Source: Bordetella parapertussis
GTDB taxonomy: Bacteria > Pseudomonadota > Gammaproteobacteria > Burkholderiales > SG8-41
Assembly: GCA_945901405.1 (NCBI GenBank)
Contig: CAMDLH010000008.1
Span: 1 to 64,000, forward strand
Reading direction: 5' to 3'
Length of the DNA stretch: 64,000 nucleotides
Position numbers and translations under genes: made by a program. Numbering within the stretch: position 1 is the stretch's first letter; each line of letters begins with the position of its first letter. Below are positions 15,643 through 26,930 of the stretch, one piece after another. The notes under the pieces were generated by a model. That model saw only the letters and a list, made by a program, of their open reading frames with translations. It searched no databases and was not told the DNA's origin.

Positions 15643-17070
15643 TCAAGTGTGGCGATGTTCGCCAACCTTGACGACCTTCATGGTGTTGGTGCCGCCGGCC
15701 TTGCCGTAGGGCTCGCCGATGGTAAGCACGATGTAATCACCGTTTTGCACCGCGCCGCGTTTCAATAGCTCGTCCTCGGCCAGATGCAGCGCTTTTTCGG
15801 GATCGCGCGCGCCCTTGAATTTTATCGGAAACACGCCCTTGAACAAGGTCACGCGGCGGCGCGTTTCGACCAACGAGGACAGCGCATAAATCGGCACCGC
15901 CGTGGACAGCCGCGACATCAGCATGGGCGTCTTGCCGCTTTGCGTGAGCGACGCAATTGCCTTGATATTCAAATTATTGGCGGTGAATACCGTTGCGCGC
16001 GAGATCGCCTCCTCGACTTCGCTCGGCGGGTTGCGCCGCACGCGCTCGCTGGCGGTAGGGTCTTCTTTTTCGGCCTCGATGCACACGCGCGCCATCGCCG
16101 CCACGGTTTCCGCCGGATACTTGCCGGCGGCGGTTTCGCCCGACAGCATCACCGCATCGGTGCCGTCGAGCACGGCGTTGGCCACGTCGGACACTTCCGC
16201 GCGCGTGGGAATCGGATTCTCGATCATCGATTCCATCATCTGCGTGGCGGTGATCACCAGTTTGTTTTTCTCGCGCGCGAGGCGAATCATTTTCTTTTGC
16301 AGCGCGGGCACCACCGCGTCGCCGACTTCCACCGCGAGATCGCCGCGCGCCACCATGATGCAGTCTGAGGCGTCGATGATTTCCTCGAGCGCCACGATCG
16401 CCTCGGCGCGCTCGATCTTCGCCACCATCAGCGAACGGCCGCCGGCCTTTTGCATGAGGTCGCGCGCCCAACGCATGTCCTCACCCGAACGCGGAAACGA
16501 CACGCCGAGAAAATCAGCCTTCAACTCTGCCGCGGTCTTGATGTCCTGCTTGTCTTTTTCGGTGAGCGCTGGCGCGGTGAGTCCGCCGCCCTTGCGATTG
16601 ATACCCTTGTTGTTGGAAAGCGGCCCACCCTGCTCGACCACGCAATGGATGCGCGAGCCTTTTACGCTCGACACGCCGAGCACGATGCGCCCGTCGTCGA
16701 GCAGCAACGTGTCGCCGGTGCGCACGTCCTTGGGCAGATTTACGTAATCGAGGCCGACCGTATTTTGATCGCCGAGCTTGCATTCGGCGTCGAGCACAAA
16801 TTTGGCGCCCGCGGCGAGCTCGATCTTGCCATCCTTGAATTTGCCGATGCGGATTTTCGGGCCTTGCAGATCGACGAGTACGCCTACCGCGCGGCCGGCC
16901 TGACGCGCGAGCTTGCGCACCAATTCGACGCGCGCCTTGTGTTCGGCTGCGGTGCCGTGGGAGAAATTCATGCGCACCACGTCGAGACCCGCCTCGATCA
17001 TGCGCGAAAGAGTTGCGGCGTCGCTGGATGCAGGCCCCAGCGTGGCTACGATTTTTGTGCGGCGTTGCAT
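15643..17070 (-). CDS. pyk: Pyruvate kinase
   Basis: 475 residues, normal length. It converts phosphoenolpyruvate and ADP to pyruvate and ATP in the cytosol. The N-terminus MQRRTKIVATLGPASSD, the MNFSHGT motif, the signature DCIMVARGDLAVEVG and the substrate-binding ATQMMESMIENPIPTRAEVSDVANAVLDGTDAVMLSGETAAG are intact. It begins 18 bases after pgk and is probably co-transcribed with pgk and fba. Confidence 0.97.
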   Translation of the reverse strand: MQRRTKIVATLGPASSDAATLSRMIEAGLDVVRMNFSHGTAAEHKARVELVRKLARQAGRAVGVLVDLQGPKIRIGKFKDGKIELAAGAKFVLDAECKLGDQNTVGLDYVNLPKDVRTGDTLLLDDGRIVLGVSSVKGSRIHCVVEQGGPLSNNKGINRKGGGLTAPALTEKDKQDIKTAAELKADFLGVSFPRSGEDMRWARDLMQKAGGRSLMVAKIERAEAIVALEEIIDASDCIMVARGDLAVEVGDAVVPALQKKMIRLAREKNKLVITATQMMESMIENPIPTRAEVSDVANAVLDGTDAVMLSGETAAGKYPAETVAAMARVCIEAEKEDPTASERVRRNPPSEVEEAISRATVFTANNLNIKAIASLTQSGKTPMLMSRLSTAVPIYALSSLVETRRRVTLFKGVFPIKFKGARDPEKALHLAEDELLKRGAVQNGDYIVLTIGEPYGKAGGTNTMKVVKVGEHRHT

Positions 17071-17088
17071 GGGCGTTGGTGAGCTCGG

Positions 17089-18261
17089 TTATGCGCGGAT
17101 TTCGAGGATGTCGATGGCCGGCAGTTTCTTGCCTTCCAGAAACTCGAGGAAGGCACCGCCACCAGTCGATATATAGGAAATTTTATCGGCGACGCCATAC
17201 TTCGTGATCGCCGCGATGGTGTCGCCGCCGCCGGCCAGTGAAAACGCTCGTGAATTGGCGATGGTTTCCGCGAGTACCCTGGTGCCGTTGCCGAATTGGT
17301 CGAACTCGAACACGCCGACCGGGCCGTTCCACACCACCGTGCCCGCGCGCGTGAGCAGCGTCGCGTATTCGCGTGCAGTGTCGGGGCCGATGTCGAGTAT
17401 CAGATCATCATCGGCAACCGCATCGACGGATTTTGTTTCGGCCTTGGCGTCTGCCGCGAATGTTTTTGCGCACACGACATCCACGGGCAGGGGTACTTTG
17501 CCGCCTTTATTATTCATCAACTGCATGATCTTTTGCGCTTCGGCCACGAGGCCGGGTTCAGCCAGCGACTTGCCGATTTTCTTGCCGGCCGCGAGCAGAA
17601 AAGTATTCGCGATGCCGCCGCCGACAATGAGTTGATCGACTTTTTCGGCAAGCGACGCAAGTATCGTGAGCTTGGTCGAAACCTTGGAGCCGGCGACGAT
17701 GGCGATCATCGGGCGGCCCGGTTGTTGCAGCGCTTGCGTCAGCGCATCGATCTCGGCCGCCATCAGCGGGCCGGCGCAGGCGACCTTGGCGTATTTGCCG
17801 ATGCCGTGCGTGGTCGCCTCCGCGCGGTGCGCGGCGCCGAAAGCATCGTTGACGTAGATGTCGCACAGCCTGGCCATTTTTTTGGCCAGCGCGTCGTCGT
17901 CTTTTTTCTCGCCCACGTTAAAGCGGCAATTCTCCAGCATCACCGCTTTGCCTGGTTCAACCTCCACGCCATCCAGCCAGTCACGGATCAGCGGCACATC
18001 CTGCCCGAGCAGTGACGACAGATGTTTTGCGATCGGCGCCAGTGAATCCGCTTCGCTGAACACGCCCTCTTTCGGGCGCCCGAGGTGCGACACCAACATA
18101 AGGCGTGCGCGGCGCGCGAGCGCATGCTTGATGCCGGGGAGCGCCGCGCGGATACGGGTGTCGTCGCTGATCTTGCCCTCGTGCATGGGGATGTTGAAAT
18201 CCACACGCATGAACACGCGTTTGTCGATGAGTTCGAGATCGGTGAGCTTGATTACTTTCAT
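17089..18261 (-). CDS. pgk: Phosphoglycerate kinase
   Basis: 390 residues. It transfers phosphate between 1,3-bisphosphoglycerate and ADP. The signature [33 protein letters not shown], the [16 protein letters not shown] block, and the C-terminal nucleotide-binding [39 protein letters not shown] are present. Start ATG at 18261. A dispersed intergenic repeat separates it from gapA, so it may have its own transcription start or lie downstream of a processing site. Confidence 0.97.
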   Translation of the reverse strand: MKVIKLTDLELIDKRVFMRVDFNIPMHEGKISDDTRIRAALPGIKHALARRARLMLVSHLGRPKEGVFSEADSLAPIAKHLSSLLGQDVPLIRDWLDGVEVEPGKAVMLENCRFNVGEKKDDDALAKKMARLCDIYVNDAFGAAHRAEATTHGIGKYAKVACAGPLMAAEIDALTQALQQPGRPMIAIVAGSKVSTKLTILASLAEKVDQLIVGGGIANTFLLAAGKKIGKSLAEPGLVAEAQKIMQLMNNKGGKVPLPVDVVCAKTFAADAKAETKSVDAVADDDLILDIGPDTAREYATLLTRAGTVVWNGPVGVFEFDQFGNGTRVLAETIANSRAFSLAGGGDTIAAITKYGVADKISYISTGGGAFLEFLEGKKLPAIDILEIRA

Positions 18262-18291
18262 TTAGTACCAGTTACCCCAAAACCCTGACTA

Positions 18292-18386
18292 GACGCAAAT
18301 TTACGCGGATTTACACAGATGAACGCAGATAAAACCAACGGGTTTAATCTGCGATCATCCGCGTTAATCTGTGTCAAATAAGCTTT

Positions 18387-18388
<2 letters not shown>
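18292..18388. repeat. Intergenic inverted repeat, ACGCAGATTTACGC family, copy 2
   Basis: The stretch runs from GACGCAAATTTACGCGGATT to GTGTCAAATAAGCTTTTT and contains the pair AACGCAGAT / AATCTGCG flanking ACCAACGGGT. It matches copy 1 at 10010-10085 in layout and many bases, including the AAGCTTTTT end. It lies between gapA and pgk and touches the gapA stop codon. Confidence 0.75.
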
Positions 18389-19409
<1,021 letters not shown>

Positions 19410-19410
19410 T

Positions 19411-19427
19411 TATAAACAATTACTTAC
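19411..19427. repeat. AT-rich dispersed motif, copy at the tkt stop codon
   Basis: TATAAACAATTACTTAC overlaps the tkt TAA and continues into the tkt-gapA spacer. It belongs to the AAACAWWTACTTA family. Confidence 0.5.
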
Positions 19428-21427
19428 AATATGCCTTTTAGCGTGGCCGCGATGTTCGCCGCGGTGAAACCAAAATATTTGAACAACTCGCCGGCGGGCG
19501 CGGATTCGCCATAGCGGTCGATGCCGACGACAGCGCCTTCGAGGCCCACGTATTTGCGCCAAAAGTCTGTCACGCCCGCTTCGACCGCGACACGGGGCAT
19601 ACCCTTCGGCAGCACGCTTGCGCGATACGCGGCGTCTTGGCGGTCGAATACATTGGTTGATGGCATCGACACCACGCGCACCGCGATGTTTTCCGCGGCG
19701 AGCAGCTTTTGCGCGTCGAGCGCGAGTGCAACTTCGGAGCCGGTGGCGATGATGGCGGCCTTCGCATTCGGGGCATCCGACAACACGTAGCCTCCGCGCG
19801 CAACATCGGCCAGCTGCGCCGCGCTGCGTTTCTGGAAATTAAGATTCTGCCGCGAGAACAGCAGGCTCGACGGCCCGTCGCGGCGCTCGATCGCGGCAAT
19901 CCACGCCACGGTGGATTCAACCGTATCGCAAGGGCGCCACACATCCATATTGGGCAACAGGCGCAATGTTGACGCATGTTCGACCGGTTGATGCGTGGGG
20001 CCGTCTTCACCAAGACCAATGGAGTCGTGGGTGTAGACAAATACCACGCGCTGTTTCATCAGTGCCGCCATGCGCAAAGCGTTGCGCGCGTAGTCGGAGA
20101 ACGTGAGAAACGTAGCCACATAGGGCAGACAACCGCCATGCAGCGCCAAGCCATTGGCCATGGCCGACATGCCGAACTCGCGCACGCCGAACAAAACGTA
20201 ACTGCCGCCACCGGTGTTACCCACGGGTTTGGAACCCGACCACAGGGTCAGATTGGAGCCAGCAAGATCAGCCGAGCCGCCGATGAGTTCCGGCAGCGCG
20301 GGCGCCAGCGCTTCGATGGCGTTTTGCGAAGCCTTGCGCGTGGCGATGGTTTCAGCCTTGTCGTTGACTTGCGCGAGTATTTTCGCCGCGTGATCTTTCC
20401 AGTTGCGCGGCAACTCACCCGCCATGCGGCGTTTTAATTCAGCGGCAAGTTCGGGATATTGTTTCGCGTACGCCGCGAATTTTTCGTTCCATGCCGCTTC
20501 GGCTTGCGCGCCGCGCGCGCGCGCATTCCAGCCGGCGTAAATCGATTCAGGAATTTCAAACGGCGGATGATTCCATCCGATCGCCTTGCGCGTGGCCGCG
20601 ATTTCTTCCGCGCCCAACGGTGCGCCGTGCGCGCCGCCGGTGTTGGCTTTTTTCGGCGCGCCCTTGCCGATGATGGTTTTGCAGCAGATCAGCACCGGCT
20701 TTGCGGTTTCCGTTTGCGCCTGTTTGATCGCGGCATCAACGGCCTCCGCGTTGTGACCATCGACATCACGAATCACGCGCCAGCCATAGGCCTCGAAGCG
20801 CTGTGGCGTGTTATCCGTAAACCACTGTTTTAATTGATGTTTTTCTGAATCTATCGAGATGCCGTTATCGTCGTACAACGCGATCAGTTTGTTCAGGCCC
20901 AGCGTACCGGCGAGCGAACACACTTCGTGCGAAATGCCTTCCATCAGGCAGCCGTCGCCGAGAAACACGTAGGTGCGATGATCGACGACAGCGTGGCCGT
21001 CGCGATTGAATTCCGCCGCCAGCACACGCTCGGCAAGCGCCATGCCCACCGCGTTGGCGATGCCCTGCCCGAGCGGCCCGGTGGTTGTTTCCACGCCGGG
21101 TGCCATGCCGTGTTCCGGGTGTCCGGGTGTTTTCGAATGCAGTTGGCGAAAGTTTTTCAGTTCTGCCATCGGCAGATCGTAGCCGGTCAGATGCAGCAGC
21201 GCATACAGCAGCATCGAGCCGTGACCATTGGAGAGCACAAAGCGGTCTCGATTCACCCATGCCGGGTTCGCCGGGTTGTGGCGCAAGTGTCCACTTCGGC
21301 CATTCCACAACGCTTCGGCGATTTCGGCCATGCCCATGGGCATGCCGGGGTGTCCGGAATTGGCTTGCTGTACGGCGTCCATGGCCAGCGCGCGGATGGC
21401 GTTGGCCAGGTCGGATCGGGTGGTCAT
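19424..21427 (-). CDS. tkt: Transketolase
   Basis: 667 residues, thiamine-diphosphate-dependent. It moves two-carbon units between sugar phosphates in the pentose phosphate pathway. The N-terminal signature [26 protein letters not shown], the ThDP motif [37 protein letters not shown], and the pyrimidine-domain block [20 protein letters not shown] are all present. It is the first gene of the central-carbon run. The 160-base region upstream, towards ntrX, carries a degenerate inverted repeat. Confidence 0.97.
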   Translation of the reverse strand: MTTRSDLANAIRALAMDAVQQANSGHPGMPMGMAEIAEALWNGRSGHLRHNPANPAWVNRDRFVLSNGHGSMLLYALLHLTGYDLPMAELKNFRQLHSKTPGHPEHGMAPGVETTTGPLGQGIANAVGMALAERVLAAEFNRDGHAVVDHRTYVFLGDGCLMEGISHEVCSLAGTLGLNKLIALYDDNGISIDSEKHQLKQWFTDNTPQRFEAYGWRVIRDVDGHNAEAVDAAIKQAQTETAKPVLICCKTIIGKGAPKKANTGGAHGAPLGAEEIAATRKAIGWNHPPFEIPESIYAGWNARARGAQAEAAWNEKFAAYAKQYPELAAELKRRMAGELPRNWKDHAAKILAQVNDKAETIATRKASQNAIEALAPALPELIGGSADLAGSNLTLWSGSKPVGNTGGGSYVLFGVREFGMSAMANGLALHGGCLPYVATFLTFSDYARNALRMAALMKQRVVFVYTHDSIGLGEDGPTHQPVEHASTLRLLPNMDVWRPCDTVESTVAWIAAIERRDGPSSLLFSRQNLNFQKRSAAQLADVARGGYVLSDAPNAKAAIIATGSEVALALDAQKLLAAENIAVRVVSMPSTNVFDRQDAAYRASVLPKGMPRVAVEAGVTDFWRKYVGLEGAVVGIDRYGESAPAGELFKYFGFTAANIAATLKGIL

Positions 21428-21507
21428 TGGGGGTGCTGCCTGAGGGTAATGTGCGGCGGAAAAACCCGATTATCCCAGAAAATCACTCTGACAAAAAACT
21501 CAAATTC

Positions 21508-21576
21508 TTCACCGCAAAGTCGCAAAGGCGTAAAGAACAACACGCAAAGAAGTTCAAGGATTTTCTTTGCGGTTGC
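21508..21576. repeat. Degenerate intergenic inverted repeat, TTCACCGCAAAG family
   Basis: TTCACCGCAAAGTCGCAAAGGCG on the left and TTTCTTTGCGGTTGC on the right form an imperfect inverted pair in the tkt-ntrX spacer. It resembles the perfect 21-bp repeat at 14483-14578. Confidence 0.6.
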
Positions 21577-21589
21577 AGTTTTTGAACTG

Positions 21590-22840
21590 TTACTCGTCCT
21601 TGCGCGACAGCCGGATGCCCAACTGCTTGAGTTTGCGATACAAATGCGTGCGTTCGAGGCCGACGACCTCTGCCACCTTGCTGATGTTGCCGCCTTCGCG
21701 CGTAAGGTGAAACTCGAAATACGCCCGTTCAAAAGCGTCGCGCGCCTCGCGCAGCGGCTGATCGAACGCCAGCGCAGAGGCGTTGGGCGAGAGCGCCGGA
21801 TTGGGCAGCGCGCGATTGACATCCTCGACGAGAATCTGCTCGCCCGAGGCGGTTTGCGCCAGGGTGCGCACCACGCTTTCGAGTTGCGCCAGGTTGCCCG
21901 GCCAGTCGAAATTGCGCAGCGCATTCAGTGCCGCGGTTGAAAACTGGCGCGGCGGCGCTTCCTTGGCCTCAATCATGCGATTCAACATGAACGCGGACAG
22001 TTCAGGCACGTCCTCGCGATGCTCGCGCAGACTCGGCACGGTAATCGTCATCGACGAGAGCATTTCATACAAACGCGCTTCAAGTATGCCTTCGCCCGCG
22101 GCCTCGGCGAGCGGGCGCGATGCGCCGCACACCACGCGCGCGTTGTAACGTTCGAGTTTCGCCAGCAGCAGCATCAGGCCTTTTTGCTCGGCGCGATTCA
22201 GTTCGGTGACGTCAAAGATGAACAACATGCCGTCGCGTGCCTGATTGAGCAGATCGAACGGCGCGTCGGCAAGTTGCGTGGTGGTTTCCGGCGCCACCCA
22301 CGGCGTGTTGCGTGCGTGCAGAAACCGCGCGCAAAGTTCAACGCCGCAGCCTGGTTCGCCGGTTAGCACCACCGGTGTTTTGAGATTGGCGATGCGTTCG
22401 AGCCGCTGCTTCAAATCGGCGATCGCGGGCGCGCGGCCCAAACTCGCCAGCGACAGCGCGGGTGCGGGTTGCGCCGCGCCGTGTTTTAACGCCTTGCCCA
22501 CGGAGGTTAGCAACTTTTGCAGCGCGATGGGCTTTTCAAGAAAATCAAACGCGCCGATGCGCGTGGCCTCGACCGCGGTATCGATGGTACCGTGGCCGGA
22601 CATCATCACCACCGGCATCGTCAGCAGGCCGGAGCTCGCCCACTCTTTCAGCAGAGTGATGCCATCGGTATCCGGCATCCAGATGTCGAGCAACACGAGA
22701 TCGGGCCGCGTGTGACTGCGGAAATTGCGCGCCGCACCCGCGTTTTCAGCAAGCTCGATCTTGTAACCTTCGTCGGTCAATATCTCCGACAGCAGCTCGC
22801 GTATGCCGATTTCGTCGTCTACCACCAGTATTTGTTGCAT
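21590..22840 (-). CDS. ntrX: NtrX-like response regulator with degenerate AAA+ domain
   Basis: 416 residues. The receiver domain (about 1-120) is intact: QILVVDDE, the phospho-acceptor in VLLDIWMPDTDG, and MMSGHG. The central domain aligns with sigma-54 activators but is altered: Walker A reads GEPGCGVE (GESGTGKE expected, the Lys lost), the Walker B region reads MLFIFDV (no DE), and the segment between them is far too short to hold the GAFTGA sigma-54 loop. The C-terminal Fis-type helix-turn-helix is intact (GGNISKVAEVVGLERTHLYRKLKQLGI). It probably regulates by DNA binding rather than sigma-54 activation. It follows ntrY by 28 bases. Confidence 0.85.
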   Translation of the reverse strand: MQQILVVDDEIGIRELLSEILTDEGYKIELAENAGAARNFRSHTRPDLVLLDIWMPDTDGITLLKEWASSGLLTMPVVMMSGHGTIDTAVEATRIGAFDFLEKPIALQKLLTSVGKALKHGAAQPAPALSLASLGRAPAIADLKQRLERIANLKTPVVLTGEPGCGVELCARFLHARNTPWVAPETTTQLADAPFDLLNQARDGMLFIFDVTELNRAEQKGLMLLLAKLERYNARVVCGASRPLAEAAGEGILEARLYEMLSSMTITVPSLREHREDVPELSAFMLNRMIEAKEAPPRQFSTAALNALRNFDWPGNLAQLESVVRTLAQTASGEQILVEDVNRALPNPALSPNASALAFDQPLREARDAFERAYFEFHLTREGGNISKVAEVVGLERTHLYRKLKQLGIRLSRKDE

Positions 22841-22868
22841 GACTAAGTGTCTCCCGCCTGCTTTACGT

Positions 22869-25052
22869 TCATGCTGCGTTCTTCTGCCGTGCCGCCACCG
22901 GAATCGTGATCAACACGCGCGCGCCGTGTGGCGCCACGTTGCTGATCGCGACATCTCCGCCGTGCTCTTCGATGATTTTTTTAACGATCACCAGCCCCAG
23001 GCCCGTTCCCTTGGGCTTGGTTGTCACATAGGGTTCGAATGCGCGCTTCATCAGATTTTCCGGAAAACCGCTGCCGTTATCGGTAACGCTTAACTGTACG
23101 GCATTACCCGAAGGTGTGCTCGCCACCACGATCACAGGCGCATCCGTATCGCCGAGTGCATCCTGCGCGTTCTGCAACAGATTATGTATCACTTGCCGCA
23201 GTTGCGCGGCGTCCCCCACGATGTGCGGCAGGCCGGCGGAAAGTTCGATGCGGATACGCGAGCCGAGCGATTCGTACAGCGTCAGCACTTCGTTGACCAA
23301 TGAATTCACATCGAGTTCGCGCATCGACGGCTCCGGCGCGCGCGCGTATTGGCTGAATGCATCGACCATGCGTTTTAGCGCGGCGACTTGGGTGACGATG
23401 GTGCTGGTGGAACGCGACAACATTTCCGCGTCGGCGGGTGCTAACTTGGATTCGAGTTTGAGTTGCATGCGCTCGGCCGAGAGCTGAATCGGCGTCAGCG
23501 GGTTCTTGATTTCGTGCGCCAGCCGCCGCGCGACTTCGGCCCACGCCGCGTCGCGCTGCGCCTGCAACACGTGAGTCACGTCGTCGAACACCACGACGTA
23601 ACCGCTTTCCGCACCCGCTGGCAGCGGCGTGCCGCGCAACATCAGTAATTGATCTCCGGCAATGAGTTTACGCGTCACCTGATGCTCCCATGCAGCGCCG
23701 GCGGATTTTTCGAACGCGATACTGATCTCGCCGGCGACATCGGCCAGCGCGGGCAGGCGCGCGGCCCAGTCGGCCAGCGCCACGCCCAGCAGCGGCGCGC
23801 ATTCGTTGCCCAGCAGATTTGACGCGCTGGGGTTCGCCGAACGCAAATTCAGCGTGCCGTCGAATACCAGCACACCCGCCGATAGATGCGCCAGCACGCC
23901 TTCGAGATAGGCCTTGGATTGCGTGACTTCGGCTTGCTGGCGCTGCGCCAGGCTGCGCGCGTCGTCAAGCTGGGTGGTCATGCTGTTGAAAGACTGCGTG
24001 AGTACGCCGAGTTCATCGCGGCTGGCCACCGCCGCGCGTCGGCTGAAGTCGCCCTGCGCGATCGCGCGCGTGCCCTCGACCAGGGCATTTAGCGGCGCCG
24101 AGAATTCCTCCGAAAGATAAAACGCCGCCGCCACCGCCGACAGCAGCGCGAGCAGCATGGTAAGCGTCAACGTGATGCCGTAGAGCCGTTTAAGTCCGAC
24201 CCGCGACAGGATCAATTCCTGATATTCGCGATAACCGTTCTGTATGGTTTCGGCATCCTGCGCCAGCGCGCGCGGCACCGGTTGAATCAATTGCAACACG
24301 CGCGGCTCTTCGCCCACCGACAACACCGACACCGGAGCGAGCACGCGCAACACCAGTCCGCGGTCGGGCAAGGCGTCCACCGCCGCGTAAATACGTTGCA
24401 GGCGCATCTGCCGCAACGCGTCCGGAGCGGGCGCTTCGGGCGCGATGCCGGCGCGTTCGTTGCCTGCGTAGGCGATCACTCTGCCGCGCGCGGTGAACAG
24501 CGCGACTTCTTGCACCCGGACCTGTTCGCGTAATTGATTCAGCAGGACGGCGTGTTCGTTGGCGGGCTTTAACGACAATTGCAAGGCCATGGCATCGGCC
24601 TTGCCGCGCGCGTCCTGCAACAACGTGTCGAGCGCGCCGCGGCTCAGGTTCAAGCCCCCTTCCAGGGCCTTGTCCACGCGCACCTGAAACCACGAGTCGA
24701 TGCTGCGTCCGAGAAACTGCACCGAGACACCATACAGAATCACGCCCGGCACCACGGACATCATTGCCAGCAACGCCACCAGCCGCAGGGTGAGCTTGGC
24801 GCCGAAGACTCGCGCGCGCAGCTTGCCGAGCAACGCATACAACTGGTAACCCACCAGTATCGCCAGCAACGCGGCCACGGCGCCGTTTAACCACAGCAGT
24901 ATGCGGTAGCGCTCGGTGAACCATTGGGAACTGGCGCTCGCGGTGGCCAGCAGAAACAAGGCAACCGCGCCCAGACTCACGCTCAGCAACAGCACGTAGC
25001 GCATGCGGTTTACGGGCCGCGCCGGATTGACCGGCAAGGAGGTTTCGCTCAT
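22869..25052 (-). CDS. ntrY: NtrY-like sensor histidine kinase
   Basis: 727-residue inner-membrane kinase. Hydrophobic helices near residues 18-40, 50-70 and 90-112 are followed by a periplasmic region and another helix near 285-310. Then come HAMP (APLNALVEGTRAIAQGDFSRRAAV), a PAS-like region, HisKA with the phospho-acceptor in RRLAHEIKNPLTPIQLSAERM, and a HATPase with VTDNGSGFP and GTGLGLVIVKKIIEEHGG. It should phosphorylate the receiver of the adjacent NtrX; the family senses nitrogen status, redox or envelope state. Its ATG overlaps the stop of the DUF4390 gene (ATGA), which links the three genes. Confidence 0.92.
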   Translation of the reverse strand: MSETSLPVNPARPVNRMRYVLLLSVSLGAVALFLLATASASSQWFTERYRILLWLNGAVAALLAILVGYQLYALLGKLRARVFGAKLTLRLVALLAMMSVVPGVILYGVSVQFLGRSIDSWFQVRVDKALEGGLNLSRGALDTLLQDARGKADAMALQLSLKPANEHAVLLNQLREQVRVQEVALFTARGRVIAYAGNERAGIAPEAPAPDALRQMRLQRIYAAVDALPDRGLVLRVLAPVSVLSVGEEPRVLQLIQPVPRALAQDAETIQNGYREYQELILSRVGLKRLYGITLTLTMLLALLSAVAAAFYLSEEFSAPLNALVEGTRAIAQGDFSRRAAVASRDELGVLTQSFNSMTTQLDDARSLAQRQQAEVTQSKAYLEGVLAHLSAGVLVFDGTLNLRSANPSASNLLGNECAPLLGVALADWAARLPALADVAGEISIAFEKSAGAAWEHQVTRKLIAGDQLLMLRGTPLPAGAESGYVVVFDDVTHVLQAQRDAAWAEVARRLAHEIKNPLTPIQLSAERMQLKLESKLAPADAEMLSRSTSTIVTQVAALKRMVDAFSQYARAPEPSMRELDVNSLVNEVLTLYESLGSRIRIELSAGLPHIVGDAAQLRQVIHNLLQNAQDALGDTDAPVIVVASTPSGNAVQLSVTDNGSGFPENLMKRAFEPYVTTKPKGTGLGLVIVKKIIEEHGGDVAISNVAPHGARVLITIPVAARQKNAA

Positions 25053-25678
25053 GGCGTGATGTTCCAGCGAAACCAGTCGGAGGCCAGATTCCAGTCGCGC
25101 GAGCCCAGCGCATTGACCTGAAAAGGCTTGGGCAATTGCGTGATATCAAGCCGCATGCGCAGCGCCGCGGCATAAGGGCCTTCGCTCTTGAGCGCTGCGG
25201 GATCCACCTCGATACGCCGGCGCACTTTGGAGAGAAAGTTCAGCGCCTCGGGCAGGTCGGCGAAATTCTGGTAGAGCGCGCCGGCGCCGACGCGATACTG
25301 CCGGGTGAGGGTGTTATACGAGATCCGTATCGGCTGTTGCTTGGTGACAATCTTTTCATTTAGCCAATACCAGCGCGGCCGCACGACCTCGAATTCAAGC
25401 ACGAAATATAAAGGCACGCCTTTGTTGAGCGCGCCTTCGAGCACGGGTGTGAGTCCGATATCAAGCTCGGCGCTCAGTATATGACCGTCTTCGCCGCTGG
25501 TGAACGCCGCCGAGCGTATTGCAATGACGCCGGGTTGCGCCGCCGCCGCATCGCCCGCCGTAATCGTCGCGCCCGCGCACAGCACAAACCACAAAACGTA
25601 GGTGACGCAGGCGAACGGAGCCATCAACGTAGCCGCGAGGCTAGTTTTTTTGCAACAGTGCGTAATAAAACCCGTCAT
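25049..25678 (-). CDS. DUF4390 exported protein
   Basis: 209 residues as given by the ORF. The N-terminus has a hydrophobic stretch (APFACVTYVLWFVLCAGATITAG) that looks like a signal peptide or anchor. The body (VLEFEVVRPRWYWLNEKIVTKQQPIRISYNTLTRQYRVG) is the DUF4390 core, found next to ntrY and rsmB in many betaproteobacteria. Function unknown; the association with ntrY suggests a role in that signalling system. The ATG at 25678 overlaps the rsmB end by 38 bases; ATG 25624 just after the rsmB stop is an alternative. Neither has a strong ribosome binding site. Confidence 0.8.
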   Translation of the reverse strand: MTGFITHCCKKTSLAATLMAPFACVTYVLWFVLCAGATITAGDAAAAQPGVIAIRSAAFTSGEDGHILSAELDIGLTPVLEGALNKGVPLYFVLEFEVVRPRWYWLNEKIVTKQQPIRISYNTLTRQYRVGAGALYQNFADLPEALNFLSKVRRRIEVDPAALKSEGPYAAALRMRLDITQLPKPFQVNALGSRDWNLASDWFRWNITP

Positions 25679-26930
25679 GCAAGGTGTCTGGAAGTATTTG
25701 CCCTGTGTTGCCCGCGTTCATGCCGGCGCTGGATGATTCAACCGTCGAGGCGTCGGCATGCTGCCCGATAAACCGTTCGATGCGTGTCTGATTCTCCTCG
25801 CGAAAAACCGAACACGTCGCATACAGCAATTTACCACCACGCGCGAGCAGCCGCCACAAGGCGCTTAGCATGATCTCCTGTTGCTCGGCGAATCGCGCAA
25901 TGTCCTCCGCGCGCCGGCGCCACTTGATGTCGGGATGGCGGCGCACCACGCCCGAGGCCGAGCAGGGGACATCGGCGAGTATGCGATCAAACGGACGGCC
26001 ATCCCACCATGATTGCGGATCACGCGCGTCACCGCACCGCACTTGCGCCGCAAGACCCAGGCGCCGCAGATTGGATTCGACGCGCGCGAGGCGCCGCGGG
26101 TCGTTGTCAAGCGCGGCCAGTTCAAGGTCGGCGTGCTCGAGCAGGTGCGCGGTCTTGCCGCCCGGCGCGGCGCAGGCATCGAGCACGCGCATGCCGGTGG
26201 TCACATCGAGCAAGTACGCGGCTCGCTGCGCGGAAGTGTCTTGTACTGACACCAGGCCCGCGCTAAAGCCGGGGATACGTTCCACCGGCATGGGCTTTTC
26301 CAGCACCACGGCGTCACTTTCGAGCGCCGAGGCTGCTACGCCTTCACGTGTGAGTAGCGCGAGAAAGTCTTCACGCGTGGTGCGGCGCCGATTCACGCGC
26401 AGAATTAACGGCGCATGGACGTTTCCCGCATCAAGTATGGCGGCATGGTGTTGCGGATATTGTGACCGCAGTTTGTCGATCCACCACTGGGGGTGCGAAT
26501 AGCGGCCCTGATCGGTGCGCGCGGCCGCTTCACGCAGGGCGGCGCGCTGGCGCAGAAAATTGCGCAGTACCGCATTGACCAAACCCTTGGCGGCGCCCAG
26601 TTGTAATTTTTCGCAGGAGCCGACCGCATGATCGACCACGGCGTGCGGTGCGGCACGCGTGTGTTCAAGCTGGTAGAGCGCGATGCGCAACAGTTGGCGC
26701 AAGCGTTCGTCGCTCAAGGGTTTGTTGAGCAAGCTGCCCAAAATGGCATCCAGCGCCCCCAGATGCCTGGTCACACCGTAACAAAGGTCCTGAATCAGCG
26801 CGCGTTGTTGTGGGGGTAACGAGGGTAGCGCGGATTGTTGCGGCCATGTATCCGCGAATTCGGTATCCAGACGCTGGCCCGTGAATACGCGGCCCAGAAT
26901 ACTGGCCGCCGTCAGTTGCGCGTCGTGCAT
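25641..26930 (-). CDS. rsmB: 16S rRNA (cytosine-967 C5) methyltransferase RsmB
   Basis: 429 residues from the ATG at 26930 (MHDAQLTAASILGRV). The ORF track begins at 27128, but that extension lies inside fmt and is arginine-rich. The N-terminal NusB-like RNA-binding domain covers about residues 1-140. The SAM-dependent domain has VLDACAAPGGKTAHLLE, then DVPCSASGVVRRHPDIKWRR and LLYATCSVFREEN with the two catalytic cysteines of RNA m5C methyltransferases. The start overlaps the fmt stop by one base (TGATG), so the genes are coupled. Confidence 0.95.
   Translation of the reverse strand: MHDAQLTAASILGRVFTGQRLDTEFADTWPQQSALPSLPPQQRALIQDLCYGVTRHLGALDAILGSLLNKPLSDERLRQLLRIALYQLEHTRAAPHAVVDHAVGSCEKLQLGAAKGLVNAVLRNFLRQRAALREAAARTDQGRYSHPQWWIDKLRSQYPQHHAAILDAGNVHAPLILRVNRRRTTREDFLALLTREGVAASALESDAVVLEKPMPVERIPGFSAGLVSVQDTSAQRAAYLLDVTTGMRVLDACAAPGGKTAHLLEHADLELAALDNDPRRLARVESNLRRLGLAAQVRCGDARDPQSWWDGRPFDRILADVPCSASGVVRRHPDIKWRRRAEDIARFAEQQEIMLSALWRLLARGGKLLYATCSVFREENQTRIERFIGQHADASTVESSSAGMNAGNTGQILPDTLHDGFYYALLQKN

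Noticed and set aside
24190-25173. 327-residue ORF overlapping ntrY in another frame
   Set aside because: Arginine-rich same-strand shadow; the ntrY frame has complete kinase motifs.
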